Origin: an uncultured Desulfovibrionaceae bacterium
GTDB lineage: Bacteria; Desulfobacterota; Desulfovibrionia; Desulfovibrionales; Desulfovibrionaceae
DNA length: 7,846 nt
Assembly: GCA_947037905.1 (NCBI GenBank)
Contig: CAMQUX010000060.1
Span: 1-7,846, forward strand
Direction: 5' to 3'
Made by a program: the position numbers and the translations under genes. The notes under the pieces are model-generated. The model worked only from the letters and a program-made list of their open reading frames with translations. It was not told the origin of the DNA and searched no databases. Of the stretch, positions 1 through 4,463 are shown piece after piece. Within the stretch, counting starts at the first letter, position 1. Every line of letters starts with the position of its first letter.

Positions 1-102
1 GTGCTTGTCACACGTGATATTTTTCTTTTTGCTCGTGAATATCAGCAAATTTTTTATCAAAATAAACAAGGCAAGCGAGAATGCCTAAAAATTTCTTGGT
101 AG
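1..102 (+). CDS. Possible C-terminal end of an unidentified protein (partial at left edge)
   Basis: A frame is open from the left edge for 33 codons and ends at TAG 100-102. The visible residues start VLVTRDIFLFAREYQQ and end ECLKISW. Codon use looks more protein-like than the following AT-rich DNA, and a weak plus-strand hairpin with a T-rich tail follows at 156-178, which fits the end of a plus-strand gene. I do not recognise the family. A second frame (28 codons, stop at 86-88) is also open to the edge but gives a low-complexity hydrophobic peptide. The call rests on an open frame of only about 100 bases, so it may be chance. Confidence 0.3.
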   Translation: MLVTRDIFLFAREYQQIFYQNKQGKRECLKISW

Positions 103-155
103 CTGTATAAAAACAGATATACTCCAAAATAAAAAAAGATAGAAAATATAAAGAT

Positions 156-187
156 AATATAAAGAATCTCTTTATATTTTATTTTAA
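156..187 (+). terminator. Weak candidate terminator of the left-edge gene
   Basis: AATATAAAGA at 156-165 pairs with TCTTTATATT at 169-178 around a 3-nt loop (ATC). A T-rich run continues to about 187. The stem is almost entirely A-T, so it would be weak; its position 54 nt after the stop at 102 is its main support. Confidence 0.3.
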
Positions 188-403
188 CGCTAGCTACATA
201 TATAAAGAAAAATACATCTATATTTGTGCCAAAAATGTACGTGATATAGCTAAAAAAATTTTACGCAATAGTATTAAAAAAACAAGCTATGAAACTGTGT
301 AAAATAAATTAAAAACTTTTTAGAATAAAATTTTATACTATTTTTTTTAATAAATATTCTTTATAATTTCAAATATTTAGACTATCATTAAACTACATAT
401 TAA

Positions 404-433
404 AAGAGATTCTTTTTATAAAAAGAATCTCTT
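404..433 (-). terminator. 30-bp perfect palindrome, likely terminator of the minus-strand cassette
   Basis: Bases 404 to 433 form a perfect palindrome, with AAGAGATTC and GAATCTCTT as outer arms and an A/T centre. It lies 45 nt beyond the stop codon of the small Cys-rich gene. On the minus strand it is followed by TTTTAA, the order expected of an intrinsic terminator. On the plus strand no T run follows, so it should act mainly on minus-strand transcripts. Confidence 0.6.
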
Positions 434-478
434 ACTGAAACAATTACTATTTTTTATTTATATTGCTTTAAAAAAGTC

Positions 479-790
479 CTAACCTAAAGGGTTCATTTGA
501 GCATGCGACCAACTGTAGCTATCCCTACCCATAATGCAACCTTCATCATCAAAAAAATCTTTCAGAATATCTAATTCAATGTGACTTAAAAGCCATTCAT
601 CTCTCTCATTTCTCCATCTTTCAAAAAAAGCTCTCTCATCAAAAAAAACATTATTTTTTCTACATGCAGAACGCCTTGCTGCCATTATGCTATTTATAGA
701 TACACAGTCCTCATCGCCACAAGTAACTTGACGAATGTCTGTTGGAATAAACGCTCTATTACAACATTTGCACTGTTTAGGATTATACAT
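479..790 (-). CDS. Small Cys-rich (zinc-ribbon/treble-clef-like) hypothetical protein
   Basis: The protein has 103 residues from the ATG at 790. Residues 7-29 contain a C-x2-C pair (C7, C10, with an extra C9) and a C-x4-C pair (C24, C29) in the pattern CKCCNRAF...RQVTC....C. This resembles short zinc-binding treble-clef modules seen at the start of many phage proteins. The rest is charged and probably helical, with a Trp/Arg/Glu-rich middle (residues 52-75) and no membrane segment. I chose 790 because GAGAGG lies 6 nt upstream; an in-frame TTG at 796 abuts that site and would be a poor start. The gene overlaps the end of the DUF5675 gene by 8 nt, so the two are probably translationally coupled. 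Function is unknown; a DNA- or RNA-binding accessory role in a phage-derived cassette is inference. Confidence 0.7.
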   Translation of the reverse strand: MYNPKQCKCCNRAFIPTDIRQVTCGDEDCVSINSIMAARRSACRKNNVFFDERAFFERWRNERDEWLLSHIELDILKDFFDDEGCIMGRDSYSWSHAQMNPLG

Positions 791-1196
791 AAGCAACCTC
801 TCGAATTGTTAGGGTTACTTTTTGGCTTGTAAGTGCTTCATAGACTTTCTGCGTAAATGCTTTTGTTGTTTTTGCAGAATTAAGCACAGCAGGTTTAGAC
901 TCAAGCTCGCCAAAGCTTGCGCCTAAAAGAATACAACCGTTTGTGTCTGCAGCAGTGTTGCCTGAATGAATAAGAATAAATTCTCGGTTTGGCACATTCT
1001 CCACAAGAAGCGACTGCCCAAAACGAGGAGAATCCCACGCTACGAGAGAATATGTTCCTACAGGTATGCAAGAAATATTTTTTCGGTTATCTTGCCACGA
1101 AAGTTCTAAAAATACGCATTCGTTTTTCCCGTTCACACGAACAACACCCCTTGTTGCTTGTTCGGTTTCCTCTGTTCTGTAAAGTACGATTTCCAT
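783..1196 (-). CDS. DUF5675 family protein
   Basis: The protein has 137 residues with the layout I associate with DUF5675, a family common in prophages and phage-derived islands. It begins MEIVLYRTEETEQ, has a central IPVGTYSLVAWDSPRFG segment (residues 44-60), and then the signature HSGNTAADTNGC (77-88). The His followed by Gly-Cys resembles the catalytic HG...GC arrangement of YkuD-type L,D-transpeptidases. Whether DUF5675 is an enzyme is not established, so a cell-wall role is inference. There is no signal peptide or membrane helix. AAGGGA lies about 8 nt upstream of the ATG at 1196. It sits 59 nt after the AlpA-like gene and overlaps the next gene by 8 nt, so the three probably form one transcript. 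Confidence 0.75.
   Translation of the reverse strand: MEIVLYRTEETEQATRGVVRVNGKNECVFLELSWQDNRKNISCIPVGTYSLVAWDSPRFGQSLLVENVPNREFILIHSGNTAADTNGCILLGASFGELESKPAVLNSAKTTKAFTQKVYEALTSQKVTLTIREVAYV
797..802 (-). promoter_or_regulatory. Ribosome binding site that fixes the start of the Cys-rich gene
   Basis: On the minus strand GAGAGG lies within the end of the DUF5675 gene, 6 nt before the ATG at 790 and directly against the TTG at 796. This favours the ATG start and indicates coupled translation. Confidence 0.55.
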
Positions 1197-1255
1197 AAAT
1201 ATTATCCCTTTTAGGCACTCACAAACTTTTAAAGGATATTTATTACGAACCCTTT

Positions 1256-1447
1256 TTACTTAGTTTGCTGAGAGATAAACAAATAAATATCCTCTTTTTT
1301 CCAGACAGTTATCTTAGCTGATAGCTTAATTTGTTTTGGAGCACGCCCAGATTTTACCCAAGACCACCATGTTGACCTTCCAATTGGAATAAGCTCAAGT
1401 ACATCTCCAATCCTCAAAAAACCCTGCGATGCATTATTTTTCTTCAT
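1256..1447 (-). CDS. AlpA-family helix-turn-helix DNA-binding protein
   Basis: The protein has 63 residues, the usual size for AlpA/MerR-like excisionase or regulator proteins of prophages and islands. Residues 9-58 follow the family pattern: GFLRIGDVLELIPIGRSTWW (recognition of the target site, then a Ser-Thr-x-Trp turn), a wing ending in Gly-Arg-Ala-Pro-Lys-Gln-Ile-Lys-Leu, and TVWKKEDIYLFI near the C terminus. AlpA of E. coli CP4-57 activates an integrase gene and related proteins assist excision; no integrase is visible here. The ATG at 1447 is preceded by a very strong AGGGAGG-type site. A dyad at 1535-1555 upstream could be an operator for it or for another phage regulator. Confidence 0.8.
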   Translation of the reverse strand: MKKNNASQGFLRIGDVLELIPIGRSTWWSWVKSGRAPKQIKLSAKITVWKKEDIYLFISQQTK

Positions 1448-1534
1448 ACCCCTCCCTTCACTACAGTTAAATAGTATTAATTAACCCCTCAATTAGACCG
1501 CCCATTAAAATAAAATCAGTTATTCTATACTAAA

Positions 1535-1555
1535 AATATCCTATTATGGGATATT
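1535..1555. promoter_or_regulatory. Candidate operator dyad
   Basis: AATATCC at 1535-1541 and GGATATT at 1549-1555 form a 7-bp inverted repeat with a 7-nt spacer. Its place between two divergent genes, 88 bp upstream of the AlpA-like gene, fits a binding site for a dimeric repressor. No regulator is assigned. Confidence 0.35.
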
Positions 1556-1668
1556 AACTATTATTCACAAAGAATAGCTATGTCAATATATTCAGGAGCT
1601 AATCAACTTGAATTATACTATACTAACCACTAAAAGTACCATCTCGATAAAATAAATATGCAATTAAA

Positions 1669-1698
1669 TTGATTGCTCTATTTTTAATTATCTATGAT
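1669..1698 (+). promoter_or_regulatory. Candidate sigma70-type promoter of the YbjQ-like gene
   Basis: TTGATT at 1669-1674 and TATGAT at 1693-1698 are separated by 18 bp and lie about 76 bp before the start codon. Such matches are common in AT-rich DNA, so confidence is limited. Confidence 0.35.
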
Positions 1699-1774
1699 TG
1701 AATATTTATTTATCTTGAGTTTTTGCAAATGATTGGCTACATAGGAAACAAGAGAATGTGAAAGGGAGAAAAAT

Positions 1775-2095
1775 ATGATATTTCAAGCACGTAAAAGCCC
1801 TAAAGAAAATGCGGTGATGGATCATCGTCTTAATATAGCGAAAGAATGCTATCTGGGTGGTAAGATAAAAGTTGTAACAACTGACACTATGCCTGATAGA
1901 GAGATTCAGGGAACTTTTGGAGTTCTTGCTTGTAGAGGGTATAATTTCGATAACGCATTTTATGGGCTTATTGCGCAGGCTCTTGATGTAAATGCAGATG
2001 CTATTCTTGCGTACAGAGAAAATGTAGCCTTTCACCCTGAAGGGGAGCGGTTTTATTCTTGCTATGGCACAGCTGTTCGCTTAAAGAAAAACTAA
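1775..2095 (+). CDS. YbjQ/UPF0145-like small protein (shortened)
   Basis: The protein has 106 residues. The segment VVTTDTMPDREIQGTFGVLA (residues 33-52) matches the start of YbjQ/UPF0145 proteins, where a TT-T-P-G/D-x-x-I pattern leads into a Gly-Val strand. The C-terminal part, ALDVNADAILAYRENV and then YGTAVRLKK (69-84 and 97-105), matches the family's ALGADAVVG...GTAV ending. The long central helix of YbjQ is nearly absent, and there is instead an extra N-terminal 30 residues rich in Lys and His. The family forms pentamer- or decamer-type assemblies and is sometimes annotated as heavy-metal binding, but its role is unproven. AAGGGAG lies 6 nt upstream of the ATG at 1775, which supports that start over the internal Met at residue 15. 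It is monocistronic by context. Confidence 0.6.
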   Translation: MIFQARKSPKENAVMDHRLNIAKECYLGGKIKVVTTDTMPDREIQGTFGVLACRGYNFDNAFYGLIAQALDVNADAILAYRENVAFHPEGERFYSCYGTAVRLKKN

Positions 2096-2105
2096 AAGCC
2101 TAGAA

Positions 2106-2147
2106 GTAGAGAGTAGAAGCGTAGAAGAATAGACGTAGAGAGTAGAA
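2106..2147 (+). repeat. 13-bp direct repeat pair
   Basis: GTAGAGAGTAGAA occurs exactly at 2106-2118 and 2135-2147, 29 bp apart start to start. Partial copies of the word (GTAGAAG, GTAGAC) lie between and after them. This looks like short tandem duplication with decay. Confidence 0.65.
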
Positions 2148-2229
2148 ATAGTCAGAATAATATTTAATGGCTAGCTAGAAATATATTTCAGACTGCTAGC
2201 TTAAAAAGCGTAGACTTAAACAGATTGGG

Positions 2230-2254
2230 TAGCTTAGACTAATTAACTAAGCTA
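2230..2254 (+). repeat. Inverted repeat TAGCTTAG/CTAAGCTA
   Basis: An 8-bp perfect stem (2230-2237 with 2247-2254) with a 9-nt loop, inside the noncoding stretch. It is one of several small hairpins that could fold in a plus-strand transcript. Confidence 0.5.
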
Positions 2255-2450
2255 GTTAGATTTAATAGATGGCTAGACTTGATAAACTGTATAAAATTGA
2301 CAGGTTAAGCTAAGGTAGATAAATAAGCAGGCTGTGCATAAATACGCTCTTTGCACAAAATATAAGAACATATGGTGTGCGAGTGTGCAGATAATATGTA
2401 AATTATGAGCAAGAACGAGTAGACGTAAAATGAATGACACCTGAGAGTGC

Positions 2451-2487
2451 ATAAAAAAAGAGATGCTTAAAGCATCTCTTTTTTTAT
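2451..2487. terminator. Strong bidirectional intrinsic terminator
   Basis: GAGATGCT at 2460-2467 pairs with AGCATCTC at 2471-2478, extended outward by seven A-T pairs made of A and T runs on either side. Both strands therefore show a GC-containing stem followed by at least seven T residues. On the minus strand it lies 21 nt beyond the stop of the antiporter-like gene; on the plus strand it ends transcription coming through the noncoding stretch after the YbjQ-like gene. Confidence 0.88.
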
Positions 2488-2507
2488 ATATTATTTTTTA
2501 TTAAATA

Positions 2508-4004
2508 TTATTTAATAAAGATAAGTCCTACAAGGAAGAACACAGGAAGTAACATAGCAGACCAAGCCATATAGCCAAAGAAACTTGGCATTTTTACACC
2601 TTGATTTTCTGCAATGGAACGAACCATGAAGTTTGGAGCGTTACCAATATAAGTATTAGCACCCATGAACACAGCACCACAACTAATAGCAAGAAGAGTT
2701 GGAGCCATATCTGTCATAAGGCGAGTAATATTTGCCATATCAGACATATCGCCCGCAGCAGTACTAAAGAATACTAAATAAGTAGGTGCGTTATCTAAGA
2801 AACTAGAAAGAAGTCCTGTTATCCAGAAATACATAAGGTTTACAGGCTCCCCTTCTGGAGTACTTACTAAAGACACAATACTTGCTAAAGCACCATTTTC
2901 GCCAGCTTGAAGAATTTTTAAAGCTGGAATCATAGTAACAAATATTCCAAAGAACAATTTGCCAACTTCAGCAATAGGTTCCCATTCGAAACCATTTAGT
3001 TTACGGCTTTCACTGCTTGTGAACTTAATAGAAAGTCCTGCACAAATAAGAAGTAATACTAAACGAGTAGCTTCGTTTGCATATAAAGGAACATGATAGA
3101 TAGATAAAAGCACAGGAGCATTTTCCCAAATAGAAGCACCAACAGCTGCATTTGCATCTGGTTTCCAAATACCACTTAAAACAACTGCTCCAATTATTCC
3201 TAAAAGGAAAAGGAAATTGATAGAACCTTCTAAACCTAAAGCTTCAGTGCTTTTAGTTGCAGGTACTGGTTTTCCTTCTTTTTTATAAAGAAATGTATCA
3301 ATAGCAAAGTAGAGTATGAAAAGTGTAGTAAGTGCAAAAAGCATTGGCAAGAACATATGTTCTAAAGTCCAGAAAAAGCTAACACCTTTTAGAAATCCTA
3401 AGAAAAGAGGCGGATCTCCAAGAGGAGTAAGTGAACCACCAATATTTGCAACAGTGAAAATAAAGAATACAACTGTATGTACTTTATATTGACGGTGCTC
3501 GTTTGCACGAAGAAGTGGGCGAATAAGTAACATAGCAGCACCAGTTGTACCCATCCAGCTAGCAAGGATTGAACCTACTATAAGAATAAGAACGTTCACA
3601 ACAGGTGTTCCAACTAAAGAACCTTTTAAGCGAATTCCGCCAGAAACAACGAAAAGCGCAAAAAGCAAAATTAGGAAAGGAACATAATCTGCTACTATAA
3701 TATGTACAAATTCGTAAGCAGAAATTGATAAGCCATAAACAGCAATAAAAGGAATAATAAATATAGCTGCCCACATTACAGAAACTTTTCCATAATGATG
3801 ATGCCAAAAATGTGGCACGCAAATAGGTCCAAGCGCTATAGATAGAAGCATTCCTACAAATGGAATAATCCAAAATGCACTAATATCTGCACCGTTTATG
3901 TACCATGCATCGCCAACATGCGCAGCCGCTAAAGCTGTATCTGGCATTATAGCAAACAGTACAAAAAGCAAAAAGAAAGGTAAAATACTTAACACACGAT
4001 TCAT
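2508..4004 (-). CDS. Na+/H+ antiporter-like membrane protein (IT superfamily, NhaD/UIT3-like)
   Basis: The protein has 498 residues and about 12-13 hydrophobic segments, the usual size of NhaD-type and UIT (uncharacterised ion transporter) members of the ion transporter superfamily. Residues 1-27 form a hydrophobic leader or first helix ending in ALAAA. Family-like motifs are CVPHFWHHHYGK (62-73), the re-entrant-type GGSLTPLGDPPLFLGFLKG (189-207), the second-half counterpart SSFLDNAPTYLVFF (400-413), and GANTYIGNAPNFMVRSIAEN (448-467). The paired DPP and DNAP segments suit the two pseudo-symmetric halves that carry the transport site. It probably exchanges Na+ or another cation for protons at the inner membrane; citrate or dicarboxylate transport by a relative cannot be excluded. 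A perfect AGGAGGA site lies before the ATG at 4004. It is a single-gene unit ended by the terminator at 2451-2487. Confidence 0.85.
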   Translation of the reverse strand: MNRVLSILPFFLLFVLFAIMPDTALAAAHVGDAWYINGADISAFWIIPFVGMLLSIALGPICVPHFWHHHYGKVSVMWAAIFIIPFIAVYGLSISAYEFVHIIVADYVPFLILLFALFVVSGGIRLKGSLVGTPVVNVLILIVGSILASWMGTTGAAMLLIRPLLRANEHRQYKVHTVVFFIFTVANIGGSLTPLGDPPLFLGFLKGVSFFWTLEHMFLPMLFALTTLFILYFAIDTFLYKKEGKPVPATKSTEALGLEGSINFLFLLGIIGAVVLSGIWKPDANAAVGASIWENAPVLLSIYHVPLYANEATRLVLLLICAGLSIKFTSSESRKLNGFEWEPIAEVGKLFFGIFVTMIPALKILQAGENGALASIVSLVSTPEGEPVNLMYFWITGLLSSFLDNAPTYLVFFSTAAGDMSDMANITRLMTDMAPTLLAISCGAVFMGANTYIGNAPNFMVRSIAENQGVKMPSFFGYMAWSAMLLPVFFLVGLIFIK

Positions 4005-4008
4005 TTGT

Positions 4009-4015
4009 TCCTCCT
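4009..4015 (-). promoter_or_regulatory. Strong ribosome binding site of the antiporter-like gene
   Basis: On the minus strand AGGAGGA lies 4 nt before the ATG at 4004. It lies 6 nt downstream of the foldable leader stem (4022-4078), so leader folding could change access to it. Confidence 0.75.
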
Positions 4016-4021
4016 AATAAT

Positions 4022-4078
4022 AACTTATGACAAGGGGTACCTGATCCCCATAATTACCCAAAAAAAGACTCATAAGTT
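4022..4078 (-). promoter_or_regulatory. Structured 5' leader of the antiporter-like mRNA (candidate cis-regulatory RNA)
   Basis: In the mRNA (minus strand) AACTTATGA pairs perfectly with TCATAAGTT (4070-4078 with 4022-4030), closing a 39-nt interior. Inside, GGGG can pair with CCCC (4046-4049 with 4034-4037). Alternatively, GGGTA can pair with TACCC (4055-4059 with 4035-4039). These two pairings exclude each other, as in a switch. The stem ends 6 nt before the strong Shine-Dalgarno. I cannot match it to a known riboswitch consensus. The predicted start of transcription lies near or within the 5' arm, which leaves the full stem uncertain. Confidence 0.4.
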
Positions 4079-4081
4079 TAA

Positions 4082-4110
4082 AAAATATGCTGTACGATAT
4101 ACAGGTGCAA
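4082..4110 (-). promoter_or_regulatory. Candidate promoter of the antiporter-like gene with a dyad in its spacer
   Basis: Read on the minus strand, TTGCAC (4105-4110) and TATTTT (4082-4087) are separated by 17 bp. The spacer contains the inverted repeat CTGTA-N5-TACAG (4090-4104), a suitable site for a regulator. Both hexamers match the consensus only 4 of 6, so this is a modest call. Confidence 0.3.
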
Positions 4111-4160
4111 AAAGAAAATCAAGCTTTTTCGATTTTTACGTGAAAAAATACATTTTTTGC

Positions 4161-4199
4161 ATAGAATATTCTCATTAATCTTATTTAGAAATATTCTAT
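4161..4199. repeat. 10-bp inverted repeat upstream of the antiporter-like gene
   Basis: ATAGAATATT at 4161-4170 and AATATTCTAT at 4190-4199 are perfect inverted copies with 19 bp between them; each contains a palindromic AATATT core. They lie upstream of the candidate promoter and could be paired operator sites. AT-richness makes chance a real alternative. Confidence 0.4.
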
Positions 4200-4265
4200 T
4201 TTCATACATTTTATTTTTGAATATTTTACTTGTACTATTTTATTTATTCCTATTTTACGACTAAT

Positions 4266-4297
4266 AAAAAAGACCCCACGTAAAATAGTGAGGTCTT
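4266..4297 (-). terminator. Intrinsic terminator of the glutamate synthase-like gene
   Basis: On the minus strand AAGACCTCAC pairs with GTGGGGTCTT (4288-4297 with 4270-4279, one mismatch) around an 8-nt loop, followed by a six-T tail. It lies about 167 nt after the stop codon of the enzyme gene and upstream of the antiporter promoter region. Confidence 0.8.
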
Positions 4298-4416
4298 CTT
4301 ATTCTATTAGCTGCTTAAGGTATTTATTGTTTAACTAAAATATATATCTTATAGCTAAGGACTTGTATCGCTAACTAAAATAGCTATCTTGCGATTACGA
4401 TATTTAGCGTTATAAA

Positions 4417-4458
4417 ATACTTATCATTATAGGATACTTATCATTATAGGATACTATC
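4417..4458. repeat. 17-bp tandem repeat behind the glutamate synthase-like gene
   Basis: ATACTTATCATTATAGG occurs twice back to back (4417-4433 and 4434-4450) and a third partial copy begins at 4451. The array ends within 6 nt of the stop codon at 4464-4466. A looser 40-bp periodicity precedes it, with TAACTAAAATA at 4332 and 4372. It looks like slippage-prone 3' untranslated DNA. Confidence 0.7.
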
Positions 4459-4463
4459 TATTC

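Larger units (their letters stand above)
103..478. other. Gene-poor AT-rich spacer
   Basis: No convincing gene is visible. The stretch holds a weak AT-rich hairpin (156-178), a start-less open frame from 111 to 302 on the plus strand, and a perfect palindrome (404-433) next to the end of the minus-strand cassette. The 12-mer AAAGAATCTCTT occurs at 161-172 and again at 422-433. It may be an old boundary of the adjacent phage-like cassette, but I see no integrase or tRNA gene to support that. Confidence 0.5.
1448..1774. other. Divergent regulatory spacer between the phage-like cassette and the YbjQ-like gene
   Basis: This 327-bp AT-rich spacer separates two divergently transcribed units, so it should hold promoters for both. 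Visible elements are the strong ribosome sites at its two ends, a dyad at 1535-1555, a small TATTC/GAATA dyad at 1562-1576, repeated TATACTA words near 1525-1620, and a plausible plus-strand promoter at 1669-1698. A 17-codon frame starting at 1580 lacks a ribosome site and was not called. Confidence 0.5.
2096..2450 (+). other. Repeat-bearing noncoding stretch after the YbjQ-like gene
   Basis: All frames are broken by frequent TAG codons, so it does not encode protein. It contains many TAGA/GTAGA words, a 13-bp direct repeat (2106-2118 and 2135-2147), six CTAG tetramers between 2100 and 2276, and three small dyads: GCTAGC at 2170 with 2195, TAGCTTAG with CTAAGCTA at 2230-2254, and TGTGCA with TGCACA at 2333-2357. 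It ends at a strong terminator. It could be a long 3' untranslated region, a small RNA gene, or decayed repeat DNA. Confidence 0.5.
4016..4463. other. Spacer between the antiporter-like and glutamate synthase-like genes
   Basis: No protein gene is visible. From the antiporter side it holds a foldable leader, a candidate promoter with a dyad in its spacer, two inverted AGAATATT-type sites, the terminator of the upstream enzyme gene, and short tandem repeats behind that gene's stop codon. The terminator separates the two genes into independent transcripts. Confidence 0.6.

Noticed and set aside
989..1198. Plus-strand open frame of 69 codons
   Set aside because: It lies entirely opposite the DUF5675 gene, has no ribosome site, and gives an unrecognisable peptide; it is the complement of a real gene.
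1580..1633. 17-codon plus-strand frame (MSIYSGANQLELYYTNH)
   Set aside because: It has no ribosome binding site and no recognisable similarity; such short frames are frequent by chance.
1706..2035. Minus-strand open frame of 109 codons
   Set aside because: It runs antisense through the YbjQ-like gene and its promoter side; the plus-strand gene has a clear ribosome site and family motifs.
2096..2450. tRNA or other known structured RNA in the noncoding stretch
   Set aside because: I could not build a cloverleaf or recognise any conserved RNA core; only small isolated hairpins are present.
3559..3873. Minus-strand frame of 104 codons in another phase
   Set aside because: It lies inside the antiporter-like gene and reads as a Cys/Tyr/Ser-rich peptide without family features.
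4090..4104. CTGTA-N5-TACAG as a LexA (SOS) box
   Set aside because: The spacing is one base shorter than the CTGT-N8-ACAG box, and LexA motifs differ among deltaproteobacteria; it is kept only as an unassigned dyad.
4417..4458. Tandem repeats as a CRISPR array
   Set aside because: The 17-bp units abut without spacers and no cas gene is present.
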